64,000 nt of DNA from Micromonospora lupini (GCF_026342015.1 NZ_JAPENL010000002.1:1617001-1681000), one strand, 5' to 3'; shown: positions 8,713 through 17,391, numbered from the stretch's first letter. Made by a program: numbers and translations. The notes: generated from the sequence alone by a model not told the origin.

Positions 8713-8916
8713 CTACTTCGGGTTGGTGTGGCCCGGGACGGCATTCATCCAGTCCCTGGCCTTGCCGAGGGCCAGGCCGGTGACGATTGTCGCCACGAAG
8801 ACCAGACCGAAGATGATCACGGCGGTCGGTACGGGGCTGTCGCCGCGCTCGGCGTCCCGCCGCAGCTCGGCGAAGCGCGTCGTCACCACGACGTGTAGGT
8901 AGGTGAGGATGGACAT
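8713..8916 (-). CDS. Flp-like major pilin candidate, noncanonical processing site
   Basis: Small protein of 67 residues in the position of the Flp pilin, immediately after tadC and before the pseudopilins. I start it at the ATG at 8916, which has AGAAGGAG 6 bases upstream; a longer start at 8949 would overlap tadC. MSILTYLHVVVTTRFAELRRDAERG is a Flp-like leader and PTAVIIFGLVFVATIVTGLALG the single hydrophobic helix. The usual G|xxxxEY site is missing: the residues after RG are DSPVPT, with Pro and Thr where Glu and Tyr should be. It is the best candidate for the fibre subunit, but whether and where it is cleaved is open. Confidence 0.72.
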   Translation of the reverse strand: MSILTYLHVVVTTRFAELRRDAERGDSPVPTAVIIFGLVFVATIVTGLALGKARDWMNAVPGHTNPK

Positions 8917-8941
8917 GGCGTACTCCTTCTCGGGGGTCGGA

Positions 8942-9814
8942 TCAGACACGGGCGATGAACGGATAGACGACGAAGCCGAGCAGCACGAAGACGAGTAGCG
9001 CGCCCGGGATGTCGAGTCGGCTGGTCACGCCCTCGGCGCGAGCCAGGTTGTCGGTGCGGATCTGGTCGCGCAGCGAGTCGGCCCGGCTGCGCAGGGTCTC
9101 GTGCACCTGTGCGCCCTCGCTGCCGGAGGAGCGCATGATCGCCCCGACGTCGCCCAGCTCCGGGATGCCGATCTTGTCGGCGAGATCGCGCAGCTCGTCC
9201 CAGGGCGCGTGCATCTGCATCTGGGCGATCCGCAGCGACTCCTGAAGCCTGTCGAACACCCAGCCGTCGCAGACCGCCGCGGCCCGCTCCAGCGACTGCA
9301 CCGGCCCGTGCGCGGCGGAGAGCTGGAGGGCCACCAGATCCAGGTACGTGCAGACGGCCTGGCGGAACTCGTCGCGGGCGGCGTCCGCCTTGGCCAGCAC
9401 CGAGCGGTGCGCCAACAGGCCGGCGATCAGCGCCATGCCGAGGCCACCCAGCACCGGTACGACGAGCGGCAGCGACACACCGAGCACGAACAGCGCCACC
9501 CCGAGCAGGGTCGGCGTGGCCAGCCCGACGAGCGCGGACAGCAGCACCGACAGCGCGTACTGCTCGGAGGTCTGGCCGATCAGGGCGAGCTGCCGGTGCG
9601 GTGGTCGCAACCAGCGGGACGGCCCGGTCAGCCAGTCCAGCCGACGGGAGGCGGGAGCGGCCACCCGCCCGGTGCCCTGGGGCTGGTGCAGGCGGCGCAG
9701 CGCCGGCCCGAGCGCGGGGGTCGCCGGCACCAGCTCCCGGACCACCAGGAACACGCCCAACCCGATCGTCGCCCCGCCGCAGACCGCGACGGCGAGGTGC
9801 CAGTTGAGGATCAT
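8942..9814 (-). CDS. tadC: TadC-like type II/IV secretion F-family membrane protein
   Basis: Inner-membrane platform protein of the Tad apparatus, 290 residues from the ATG at 9814 (GGTGG a few bases upstream; a GTG at 9823 is also possible). It has the T2SSF domain: a cytoplasmic helical bundle (RAAAVCDGWVFDRLQESLRIAQMQM, then SSGSEGAQVHETLRSRADSL) between hydrophobic segments near the N-terminus, around residues 110-160, and at the very C-terminus (GALLVFVLLGFVVYPFIARV). It works together with TadB and the TadA ATPase. It follows tadB after 31 bases in the same operon. The symbol is by position and fold. Confidence 0.82.
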   Translation of the reverse strand: MILNWHLAVAVCGGATIGLGVFLVVRELVPATPALGPALRRLHQPQGTGRVAAPASRRLDWLTGPSRWLRPPHRQLALIGQTSEQYALSVLLSALVGLATPTLLGVALFVLGVSLPLVVPVLGGLGMALIAGLLAHRSVLAKADAARDEFRQAVCTYLDLVALQLSAAHGPVQSLERAAAVCDGWVFDRLQESLRIAQMQMHAPWDELRDLADKIGIPELGDVGAIMRSSGSEGAQVHETLRSRADSLRDQIRTDNLARAEGVTSRLDIPGALLVFVLLGFVVYPFIARV

Positions 9815-9845
9815 CGGGACCACCGTCCGATCGCGACCACCGCGC

Positions 9846-10751
9846 TCATGCGACCACCACCTCCTGGGGGTCGGGCGCCGGCAGGAACCGGGCCGGCCGC
9901 TGCGGCTGGCTCATCGACCGCACCCAGGCCAGCAGGCCGATGAAGGCGGCGCCGAGCGCGGCCATCACCACCTGACCCGTCGGAGTGCCGTACGGCTTGA
10001 TGTACTCGGTGTTGACCAGCCCGTACGCCAGCGTCGCAAGCGTCATCCCGGTCAGGAAGCGGACCGCGAACCGGGGCTGGGTGCGCTTGGCCTCGATCTC
10101 CCGGCGGGTAGCCACCTCCGCTGCCGCCGCGCCGGCGATCGAGCCGAGCACGTCGCCCAGCCGCTCACCTCGGTCGGTGAGGTGCAGGATCAACGCCGCC
10201 ACCACCTGGTCGCAGACCGGGTCGCCGATCTCGTCGGCGAACGCCAGCAACGCGGACCGGGCCAGCCAGCCGGCCTGCAACCGGGCGGCGAGAAGCCGTA
10301 CCTCGTCCTCGATGCCGGGTGGGACGCTGCCGATCGTGCTGATGATCGCCTGTTGGAGGCCCTGCCCCGTGCCGGAGACGTCCTTGAGCCGGCGGGTCCA
10401 CTCGCCGACGGCCTCGATCCGGGCGATCGCCCGCTGCTCGGCCTTGCCCACGGCGAACAGCCACGGCGCGCCGGGCACCGCCACCGCCACCAGCAGGCCC
10501 ACCACCGGCAGGCCGGTCAGCAGGAACGCCAACGCTCCGGCGACCACCGCGACGAGCAGCAGCGTCTGGTAGGCCCGGCGCTCGGAGGGGGTGGCACCGG
10601 AGCCGTGCCAGAGGCGGCTCAGGCCGGGCCCCGCTCCCGGGCCGGGCCCGGCAGGCCGACGGGTGCCCACAAGCGCGACGACCGCCAGCAGCAACCCGGC
10701 CACACAGGCGGCCCCGGAGACCACCGCGATCAACTCCAGGCTGTTCCCCAT
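9846..10751 (-). CDS. tadB: TadB-like type II/IV secretion F-family membrane protein
   Basis: Second polytopic platform protein of the Tad apparatus, 301 residues. I place the start at the ATG at 10751 (MGNSLELIAVV), 4 bases after the tadA stop; a longer frame to 10799 would overlap tadA. Hydrophobic helices lie near residues 5-25, 70-105 and at the C-terminus. The central T2SSF region (EWTRRLKDVSGTGQGLQQAI, GERLGDVLGSIAGAAAAEV, REIEAKRTQPRFAVRFLTG) is typical of TadB. It would form the membrane base that transmits TadA ATP hydrolysis to pilin polymerisation. Confidence 0.83.
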   Translation of the reverse strand: MGNSLELIAVVSGAACVAGLLLAVVALVGTRRPAGPGPGAGPGLSRLWHGSGATPSERRAYQTLLLVAVVAGALAFLLTGLPVVGLLVAVAVPGAPWLFAVGKAEQRAIARIEAVGEWTRRLKDVSGTGQGLQQAIISTIGSVPPGIEDEVRLLAARLQAGWLARSALLAFADEIGDPVCDQVVAALILHLTDRGERLGDVLGSIAGAAAAEVATRREIEAKRTQPRFAVRFLTGMTLATLAYGLVNTEYIKPYGTPTGQVVMAALGAAFIGLLAWVRSMSQPQRPARFLPAPDPQEVVVA

Positions 10752-10755
10752 CAGG

Positions 10756-12297
10756 TCACCGCCGGGCCAGTCGGGTCTGTCGGGGACGCCGCCAGGCACC
10801 CGTACCGGCCTCGATCCAGCGGGTCAGCAGCCGGACGTCGTACCCCACCCGCAGCAACTGGTCGCGGACCCGTTCCGGCAGGTGGCGGGGGACCGCGCGG
10901 CCGTCCGGACCGGGACCGAAGACGGTGGTGGTGGTGATCCGTCCGGCCTCACCGGCCCCGATCACCTCCTCCACGTGCGAGACGAACCGGTGCTTACGGC
11001 CGCCGATCGCGCTCTCGTCCTCGATGGTGACGTAGACGATCAGGTCGAGGGCGTTGCCCGCCATCCGGCGGGCCTGGTCGACTGTCATCTCCCGGCCGTG
11101 CGCCAGCGCCAGCTCGACGATCCGTTCACCCACCCCCGCCGCCGTACGGGCGTGAATGGTGCACATCGAGCCCCGGCTGGTGGTCATCGCCTGGAGCATC
11201 GGCACGATCTCCCGGGACCGCACCTCACCCACGATGATCCGCAGCACGCCCATCCGCAGCGAGAGCGGGATCAGGTCCGCGATCGTCACCTCACCCGCCG
11301 GCCGGCCGTCGAAGCCGCGCTCGCCGTGCCCCTCCCGCGCCTCGAAGCTCATCACCGCCCGGTGCCTCTCGCGGCGGCGGGCCGGCAACAGCTCCCGGCT
11401 CTCCTCCAGCAGCACGTACGGCTCGTCGGGCGGGATCTCGTTCATGAGCGCTCGGATGATCGTGGTCTTTCCGGCGCCGGCCAGCCCGGCGACCATGATG
11501 TTCAACCCGGCGCGCATCGCCGCACGCAGGAAGTCGCGCAGCAGGGGGTCGATCATCTCGTCCAGGTCACCCCGGGCGCCGGCCACGTCGTCGAGGCTCA
11601 CGTCCAGGGTGTTGTGCTTGCGGATCACCGCGTACGGGCGGTGGCTGACCAGGAACACGGCGGCCAGGCGACTGCCGTCGGGTAGTTGCAGGTCCAGGGT
11701 GGGCTTCACCGTGGACAGTGACCGTTCGGTCGCGCCGGCCCGCCGCGCCGCCGCCTGGAGGATCTCCACCAGCTCCGCGTCGCTGTCGGCGATCGGCTCG
11801 GCCCAGTCCACGCCACCGCCGTGCCGGGTGATGCGCACCACGTCACAGCCGAGGATGTGCACCTCCTCGATGGTGTCGTCGACCAGCAGGGTCTGTAGCC
11901 GGCCCAGCCCGACCAACTCGGCGGTCACCTGGTCGAGCAGCAGTCGTTCCTCGCCGGCGGCCATCGGTGTCCCGGCGCGACGGACCGCGTCCGCGTACTC
12001 GGAGACCACGGTGACGGCCAGTCGGGCCCGCTCGGTGTCCTCCTCGTCGACTGTGAACTCCCGGCCGCGTTGCCACAGGGTGAGTCGTTCGGTCAGTTCC
12101 CGACGCAGCTCCCGGACCACCTGGAAATCCATCCGGGGTCGCGGCGCCACCTCCGGCGGCGCTGTGGCCGTGGGCATCGGCTGCGGTATCGCCGCCGACT
12201 GGTGGTGCCGGCCGTTCGGCGGGGCCAGCGGCGGCGCGGTGGACGTCGCGCCCGGCGGCTGCTGACGTGGGTCGGTGGAGACGGGCTCAAACCGCAT
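10756..12297 (-). CDS. tadA: TadA/CpaF-family secretion ATPase
   Basis: Hexameric motor ATPase of the Tad pilus/secretion system, 513 residues. The first 60 residues are a Pro/Ala-rich tail; the family N-terminal domain follows (DDTIEEVHILGCDVVRI). The motor domain has Walker A GLAGAGKTTI, an acidic box YVLLEESREL, Walker B MGVLRIIVGEVR and the His-box-like SMCTIHARTAAG. The C-terminal extension (LLRVGYDVRLLTRWIEAGTG) lies next to tadB. It overlaps tadZ by 11 bp upstream and leaves 4 bp before tadB. Family assignment is secure; whether the system secretes, adheres or moves cannot be decided from sequence. Confidence 0.93.
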   Translation of the reverse strand: MRFEPVSTDPRQQPPGATSTAPPLAPPNGRHHQSAAIPQPMPTATAPPEVAPRPRMDFQVVRELRRELTERLTLWQRGREFTVDEEDTERARLAVTVVSEYADAVRRAGTPMAAGEERLLLDQVTAELVGLGRLQTLLVDDTIEEVHILGCDVVRITRHGGGVDWAEPIADSDAELVEILQAAARRAGATERSLSTVKPTLDLQLPDGSRLAAVFLVSHRPYAVIRKHNTLDVSLDDVAGARGDLDEMIDPLLRDFLRAAMRAGLNIMVAGLAGAGKTTIIRALMNEIPPDEPYVLLEESRELLPARRRERHRAVMSFEAREGHGERGFDGRPAGEVTIADLIPLSLRMGVLRIIVGEVRSREIVPMLQAMTTSRGSMCTIHARTAAGVGERIVELALAHGREMTVDQARRMAGNALDLIVYVTIEDESAIGGRKHRFVSHVEEVIGAGEAGRITTTTVFGPGPDGRAVPRHLPERVRDQLLRVGYDVRLLTRWIEAGTGAWRRPRQTRLARR

Positions 12298-13087
12298 CCG
12301 GCACCCCCTGCTGCACCGGCCACGCCAGCCGTGCCCGCCGACGTTCCAGCAGCGCCCCCACCGGCACCTCCAGCGCGGCGGCCGCGCGCAGCAGCGGGCG
12401 TCCGGACCGGACGGTCCCGCCGAGGGCGAGCACCCCTGCGGTACGCGGGTCGTGCGGCAGCCGGGCGATCACCGGCAGTTTCAACCCTCGACTGATCTCC
12501 GCGCGCCCGTGCCCGTTGCCGACAAGCAGCAGCCGCAGGGTGCCCGGCGGCACCCGGTGTTCGGCGAAGTCCCGCTCGATCGTGCTGACGACCGCCCTGG
12601 TGCCGGACAGGTCGGGCAGGTGGGCCCGGGTTACCAGCAGCACCACCGAGGCGGCCCGCAGCAGTGGCCACGGCGGGCCGGTGACGTGCAGCCGGCCGCA
12701 GTCGACGAGCACGTCGTAGCCGGGGGTGCCCCGGTCCAGGGCGGTGAAGTAGTCGGCGAAGCGCTGCCAGAGCGGGTTGACGCTGCCGGCCTGCGCCGGG
12801 TCGATCAACCCGGGCAGCAGCAGCCGTTCCCGGCGCGGCGCGTCCAGGTCGACCAGTTGGGACCAGAAGGCGGTCTCCAGGTTGCCGTCGCGCAGCTCCC
12901 CGACGGCCAGCTCGCCGATGCCGCGCGGCCCGTCCAGCTGACCGCCCAGGTAGCCGGCGAGGATCGAGCCGCCGGCCGGGTCGCACTCGGCGAGGACCAG
13001 CCGGCGGTGCCAGGTCAGGGCGCAGGCCAACGCCGAGGTGGTCACGCCGGGCGAGCCCTTCGCGGACACCAACGCGATGATCGCCAT
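12287..13087 (-). CDS. TadZ/CpaE-like MinD/ParA-family protein, degenerate P-loop
   Basis: MinD/ParA superfamily protein of 266 residues that in Tad systems localises the apparatus. The N-terminal deviant Walker A reads SAKGSPGVTTSALACAL: the signature Lys is present (KG), but the second Lys of KGGxGKT is replaced by Val (GVT). Walker A' (LAECDPAGGS) and the DVLVDCGRL segment are recognisable. Such degenerate P-loops occur in TadZ proteins, so ATP hydrolysis may be weak or lost. It overlaps tadA by 11 bp and starts 2 bp after the CpaB-like gene. The atypical receiver domain seen in some CpaE proteins is absent. Confidence 0.8.
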   Translation of the reverse strand: MAIIALVSAKGSPGVTTSALACALTWHRRLVLAECDPAGGSILAGYLGGQLDGPRGIGELAVGELRDGNLETAFWSQLVDLDAPRRERLLLPGLIDPAQAGSVNPLWQRFADYFTALDRGTPGYDVLVDCGRLHVTGPPWPLLRAASVVLLVTRAHLPDLSGTRAVVSTIERDFAEHRVPPGTLRLLLVGNGHGRAEISRGLKLPVIARLPHDPRTAGVLALGGTVRSGRPLLRAAAALEVPVGALLERRRARLAWPVQQGVPDAV

Positions 13088-13089
13088 GC

Positions 13090-13749
13090 TCAGGCCGCCT
13101 CGGTCAGGACGACTGCGATCCGCTCCTGGGCGGCCAGCGCCACCACGGCGGGTACGTCCCGGATGAGTAGCGCCAGGTACAGCACCTTCTCGTCGTCAGT
13201 CGGGCTGACCATGTCGATGACTGTGGCCGCGAACCGGGTGCCCGCACCGGCCGCCGCCCCGGTGGCGTTCTCGTCCGGGGTGCTGACCAGCAGCACCTTG
13301 TCTCCGGGGTGCAGTGCACGGGCCGGCACCTGGGCGGTCTTCAGACCGAGCGCGATCTGCTGCTGACCCGGGCCGAGCAGCGGGTCGTCGGTGACCTGCC
13401 CGAGGGTGAGCAGGGTGCCGGGCACCAGCGCGACGGCCGCCCGCTTACCGACCACCTCGTCCAGCCGGCCCGCGGGCACCGGGTGCAACCCCTGGCCGCC
13501 GGCGACCTGCACGGTGATCAGATCGGCGGCGCTGATCTCCCGACCCACCTCCACCGGCCGGGCCACCGCGAGGTAGCTGCCGGTGGCCCGGACCGAGGTG
13601 ACAGCGAACGCGGCTCCCAGCCCGCCGAGGGCGATCAGGAGCACGGCGAGGCCCAGCAGCCCGGGGCGGACGCGACGCTGCCGGACCACCTTGGGCGGGG
13701 TGACCGGCGCGTCCACCGGCCCGGTCGAGTTGCGCGTCGCCAGACTCAC
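13090..13749 (-). CDS. CpaB/RcpC-like SAF-domain protein
   Basis: Single-span envelope protein of 219 residues, GTG start with GGAGATCG upstream. A basic N-terminus leads into LLGLAVLLIALGGLGAAFAVTSV (about 31-53); a SAF domain follows (YLAVARPVEVGREISAADL ... GKRAAVALVPGTLLTLGQV). The SAF fold is shared with CpaB/RcpC of Tad loci and FlgA and is thought to bind cell-wall polymer outside the membrane. In actinobacteria, which lack an outer-membrane secretin, this protein may help the fibre cross the wall. It sits between the secreted accessory gene and tadZ in the operon. Confidence 0.78.
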   Translation of the reverse strand: MSLATRNSTGPVDAPVTPPKVVRQRRVRPGLLGLAVLLIALGGLGAAFAVTSVRATGSYLAVARPVEVGREISAADLITVQVAGGQGLHPVPAGRLDEVVGKRAAVALVPGTLLTLGQVTDDPLLGPGQQQIALGLKTAQVPARALHPGDKVLLVSTPDENATGAAAGAGTRFAATVIDMVSPTDDEKVLYLALLIRDVPAVVALAAQERIAVVLTEAA

Positions 13750-13795
13750 CGTTCGATCTCCGTTCCCGACTGTGGGGCTCGCTGAACCGGCTCAC

Positions 13796-14713
13796 TCACC
13801 TGGTCACCACCTGGAGTTCCTTGATCTGGACCGGCACGGTGCCGCTGGTCCGGGTCTGCGCGATCGGGTCGCCCTCGTCGCCGTCGCCGGTCCACCAGCG
13901 CACCGTCCAGTACGTGGTGGCGCCCACCCGGTAGGTGCCGGCCTTCGGGTAGCCGCTGTCGTAGCCGCAGTCCGGGGAGGTCTTGCCGGCGCGCTTGCCC
14001 TTCGCGTCGTACGGGGTGCCGGCCTTGGTGCAGGTGACCGTGGCGCCGTTGCCCATGCTCCAGACGATCCGGTCGACAGTCGCCTCGATGGAGACGGTCA
14101 ACCCACGGTCGGACGCGGAGGCGCGCAGCGGCCCGAAGTAGCTGGGGCTCGGGGTGGCCCACATCCACACCGGCAGGCCAACCAGTCCGGGGCCGATGTC
14201 CTTGCGGGGCGCCACCTTGAGCCGTGCCGGCAGCAACTTGATCGACGCGAGGGCACGACGGGCCAGCTCCTCCGGGTCCGGCGGAGCGCCGAAGCCGGCC
14301 GGTGGCCCGTCGAGCGGCACTGTCTCCTGGGCGCCGAGGTCGCCGCCGTTGCAGGTCTGCACGTACCACTGCTGGCCCTCGGCTGCCGGCGGCTGCGGCA
14401 CGGCGAGCTTGTAGTAGCACCCGTCACCGTTGTTGAACCAGCCCAGCACGTCGTCGTAGCAGGGGATCGTCCGCCCGCCCCACTGGCAGACGCCGCCGCC
14501 CCCACCGCCGCCGGAGTCGCCACCGCCGTTGTCGCCACCGCCGCCGGGGCCGCCCGGCGTGCCGGGCTCGTCGTCCCAGACGTTGCAGTCCGGTTGGCCG
14601 GGGGGGCACTCCACTCCCGGGTCCGCGCGTCGGGCGGCGGCGGCCGGCAGGGTCGCGCCGACCACCAGCAGCAACGCCAGACCGACCCCGGCGAACACGC
14701 GGCGGGTCAGCAC
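13796..14713 (-). CDS. Secreted protein of unknown function in the Tad operon
   Basis: I do not recognise a family. The 305-residue product has a clear signal peptide (MLTRRVFAGVGLALLLVVGA, ending in AAA near residue 28), then a Gly-rich linker (GGGGDNGGGDSGGGGGGG). A Cys/aromatic-rich region follows (CQWGGRTIPCYDDVLGWF, DGCYYKLAVP, WYVQTCNGG). The C-terminal part looks like an extracellular beta domain (YRVGATTYWTVRWWTGDGD) with two more cysteines. It overlaps the upstream lipoprotein gene by 7 bp and precedes the CpaB-like gene, so it is very likely exported with or for the pilus, perhaps as an adhesin or wall factor. That role is inference. Confidence 0.7.
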   Translation of the reverse strand: MLTRRVFAGVGLALLLVVGATLPAAAARRADPGVECPPGQPDCNVWDDEPGTPGGPGGGGDNGGGDSGGGGGGGVCQWGGRTIPCYDDVLGWFNNGDGCYYKLAVPQPPAAEGQQWYVQTCNGGDLGAQETVPLDGPPAGFGAPPDPEELARRALASIKLLPARLKVAPRKDIGPGLVGLPVWMWATPSPSYFGPLRASASDRGLTVSIEATVDRIVWSMGNGATVTCTKAGTPYDAKGKRAGKTSPDCGYDSGYPKAGTYRVGATTYWTVRWWTGDGDEGDPIAQTRTSGTVPVQIKELQVVTR

Positions 14714-15273
14714 GGCTGGTCCGGGTGCGCCGAGCCGGAGCTGATCAGCCAGCGACCGTCGGGATAGCGGGTGGCGGTGGCCGTGGCCAGGTGCTTGCCG
14801 CCACCGCTGCCCGGCACCGCCCGCTGGTCCTTCGTGTAGACCAGCCGATATCCGGTGGCGTCCAGGCAGTCCTGGATCTCCACGGTGGCCGGGTCCGAGT
14901 CGAGGTCGACGGCGGCCACGGTCGGATCGGATTTCAATGTCCCGGTACGCATCGCGCCGTGCTCCTTAGCGTCGCGAATGGACAGTTGCACCCGGGTCAA
15001 CAGTGGATCAGCGAGAAATCTGGACAGTTCCGGCGCGTGCGGATCATTGCGCCGGCTCGCCGTGCGCGAGGCCGTGAGATATCCGGAGTACGCCTCAAGC
15101 GCCGCCTTTTCCGCCGCCGCGCGTTCGGCATCCGAAGCCGTCCGGGCCCGCTCGCCCCGCCCCGACGCCTGTCGTTCGACCGCCTCCTGCCCGCTGCCGC
15201 AGCCGGTGACCGGCACCGTCGCCCCGACCGCCAGCAGGCAGATTGCCGCTCGTCTGAGCTGCCGTCCGCGCAC
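14707..15273 (-). CDS. Predicted lipoprotein, first gene of the Tad operon
   Basis: Predicted membrane-anchored lipoprotein of 188 residues starting at a GTG with GAGGAGGG 7 bases upstream. A short hydrophobic stretch ends in the lipobox VTGC. The mature part opens with a charged helical region (EKAALEAYSGYLTASRTASRR), followed by a small alpha/beta domain resembling NTF2-like secreted proteins (VEIQDCLDATGYRLVYTKDQ, YPDGRWLISSGS). I cannot assign a function. It heads the operon, overlaps the next secreted gene by 7 bp, and could be an assembly or stability factor of the Tad machinery. Confidence 0.72.
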   Translation of the reverse strand: MRGRQLRRAAICLLAVGATVPVTGCGSGQEAVERQASGRGERARTASDAERAAAEKAALEAYSGYLTASRTASRRNDPHAPELSRFLADPLLTRVQLSIRDAKEHGAMRTGTLKSDPTVAAVDLDSDPATVEIQDCLDATGYRLVYTKDQRAVPGSGGGKHLATATATRYPDGRWLISSGSAHPDQPC

Positions 15274-15288
15274 CGTCGAGCCCTCCTC

Positions 15289-15841
15289 GTGATCGCCCGA
15301 CGTGGCGACGAAACGCCTGTGTCGAGCATGCGGAAGCGCGCCCGGATCATTACGTCCGGCCGTTCATTGCGCTTCTGCATTCACCGTTGCGGATCTTCTA
15401 CAAATGCAAGGTCCCGTGTTCTCCGGTAGTCGAGGTGAGGCTTGCGTCACACCCAAGGGGCGAGCATAAGCTCACGATCGCCGATGCAACAGAGGCAATT
15501 CAAGTGAACACTCTGCGTGATGATGGGTGGTGGTGGCAGGTGTCCGAGCCGCGCTGCGGAGGGCGACCGGTCGAGGGGTCGTCGACGGCCTGGCCTCGTT
15601 GGCGCGGGTCGATCCGCCGTGACCCCTGCGCCCCTTACGGAAGCGGGACATCCCGCCCGCATCCCGGCATCCAACCCGCACCTCGGGCTACGCCGCGACG
15701 CGTGTCGACCGGTCCGATCCGAGGCGGGAGCCACCGCTGGCGGACGTCCCTTTCCGCGCTATCCGCTACACCCGAGCGAACGTTCAGTCACGATCCGTGT
15801 TCACCTTTCGAGTCGGTCGCCCGACGTTCGGTGGGCTCGAC
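15289..15841. other. Divergent intergenic region between the Tad operon and its peptidase
   Basis: About 550 bases without a convincing gene, noticeably less GC-rich than the flanks between about 15330 and 15520. It should hold divergent promoters for the minus-strand Tad operon and the plus-strand prepilin peptidase. I see no -35/-10 pair good enough to name and no strong inverted repeat. Open frames here are short, lack ribosome sites and look like nothing known. Confidence 0.5.
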
Positions 15842-16645
15842 GTGGCGCTGACGACCGAACCAACCAGCCAACCGTCCGAGTCGGCCGGCTCCCCGGCCAC
15901 CGCCGCAGGTGCTGGCCGTCCCCGGCTCGCCGCCGTCTGGCCAGGTCTGCTCGTCACCCCCCTGCTGCGGCTGGCCGTCGTGCGTCACGCCGTACCCTCG
16001 GGCGCCCCCAGCCGGACCGGCTGCGACGCCTGCGGGGGCGTGATCAGCCTGACCAGGCCGTGGCCCGCGCTCGGCCCGGCGGGCCGGTGCGGCAGGTGCC
16101 GCGCCCGGATCGGGCCCCCGCCCGGCACGATCGAGGTGGCCGCGCTCGCGGCCGTGGCGCTGCTCGTGCTCGTCGGCCCGCCACTCGGAGCGCTGCCGGC
16201 GCTGGCCTGGTGGCTTGGCTGGACGCTGCCGGCGGTCGTCGTCGACCTTGCCGTGCACCGGCTGCCCGACCGACTCACCCTGCCCGCCGCGGGCGGGACC
16301 TGGCTGCTGCTCGGGGCGGCGGCGCTCGCCGGTGCCGGGGCAGGTCCGTGGCTGCGAGCCGTCGCCGCCGGTACGGGACTGGCGCTGTTCTTCGCGGCCA
16401 GCACGCTACTGCTCGGTCGCCGGGGCTTCGGGCTGGGCGATGCCAAGCTGGCGTTGGGCGTGGGTGCGCTGCTCGGCTGGTACGGCTGGCCCGTCCTCGT
16501 GCTCGGGCTGCTGCTCATGTTCGGGCTGTCCGCGCTGGTGAGTCTGGGACTGCTGGCCACCCGACGGGCCAGGTGGGGCACCCACCTGCCGTTCGGCCCG
16601 TTCCTGCTGCTCGGCACGGTGGGCGCCCTCCTCCTGACCACCTGA
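15842..16645 (+). CDS. Prepilin peptidase, A24 family
   Basis: Membrane aspartic peptidase that would process the Flp and TadE-like prepilins. I prefer the GTG at 15842 (GGTGGG upstream; 267 residues); a GTG at 15797 in the same frame lacks a ribosome site. An N-terminal zinc-ribbon-like pair, CDACGG ... CGRCRARIG, is followed by several hydrophobic helices. The two catalytic aspartates are in VVVDLAVHRLPD and GFGLGDAKLALGVG; the latter is the family's GxGDxK motif. The cysteine pair makes it more PilD-like than the minimal TadV/CpaA type. It is the only plus-strand gene of the locus. Confidence 0.88.
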   Translation: MALTTEPTSQPSESAGSPATAAGAGRPRLAAVWPGLLVTPLLRLAVVRHAVPSGAPSRTGCDACGGVISLTRPWPALGPAGRCGRCRARIGPPPGTIEVAALAAVALLVLVGPPLGALPALAWWLGWTLPAVVVDLAVHRLPDRLTLPAAGGTWLLLGAAALAGAGAGPWLRAVAAGTGLALFFAASTLLLGRRGFGLGDAKLALGVGALLGWYGWPVLVLGLLLMFGLSALVSLGLLATRRARWGTHLPFGPFLLLGTVGALLLTT

Positions 16646-16664
16646 CCGCAGCGGCGCGGCGGGT

Positions 16665-17291
16665 TCAGGAGCGGGGCCGGCTGGCCAGGTCGGGGACCGG
16701 GCGTCGGGCATCGGTGCGGCGGCGCAGCGCCTCGGTGGTCGGACGGGCCAGGAGCGGGGTCGCCACCATCGCGACCAGGGCGCCGAGCAGCAGGCCGGCG
16801 GCCACGTCGTGCGGGTAGTGCACGCCCACGAAGACCCGGGAGAAGGCGGCCAGCACGGCCAGCGGCAGCGCGACCAGCCCGAGTCGGCGGGAGAGCAGGA
16901 GTGTGGTGATCGCCAGCGCGCCCGCCAGGGTGGCGTGGTTGCTGGGGAACGACCAGTCGCCCGGTGGTGGGCAGGTGCCGGCGATGATCGCCCGGCCCAC
17001 CGTCCGGCACGGCCGATCCTCGTCCACCACTGTCTTGAGCCACTCGCTGCTCGCGTACGCCAGCAGGGTCGGCAGCGGCGCGACCAGGGCGAGTGCCCGG
17101 TCGTGCGGGCCGCCGGCCAGACGGCGCAGCGCGGCCACCACCAGCAGCGCGCCGAGCAGCAGGATCACCCCCTCGGTGGCGTGCCCGACGAACCACTGCA
17201 CCGGGTGTGGACTGCCGGCGGCGGTGTCGACGATGTCGCGGTACCACTCGGCGCTGATCTCTGGAACGTCAGTGCTGCCGTTGTCGGCCAT
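16665..17291 (-). CDS. PAP2-family membrane phosphatase
   Basis: Integral-membrane phosphatidic acid phosphatase type 2 protein, 208 residues. The three conserved PAP2 motifs are intact: K-x6-RP as KTVVDEDRP, PSNH as SFPSNHATLAG, and SR-x5-H-x3-D as SRVFVGVHYPHD. The His in the second and third motifs are the catalytic ones. Hydrophobic helices alternate with these loops. Substrates may be undecaprenyl pyrophosphate or phosphatidate; the sequence does not decide. It converges on the prepilin peptidase with a 19-base gap and stands alone. Confidence 0.88.
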   Translation of the reverse strand: MADNGSTDVPEISAEWYRDIVDTAAGSPHPVQWFVGHATEGVILLLGALLVVAALRRLAGGPHDRALALVAPLPTLLAYASSEWLKTVVDEDRPCRTVGRAIIAGTCPPPGDWSFPSNHATLAGALAITTLLLSRRLGLVALPLAVLAAFSRVFVGVHYPHDVAAGLLLGALVAMVATPLLARPTTEALRRRTDARRPVPDLASRPRS

Positions 17292-17391
17292 GAATCACCT
17301 CACCACATGTTCATACCTCGTTCATCTTGGAGACACCCTGGGAACGCGTCAGGAGACGGCACAGGAGTCAGAGGTCGGGTTGCTCAGCGGC

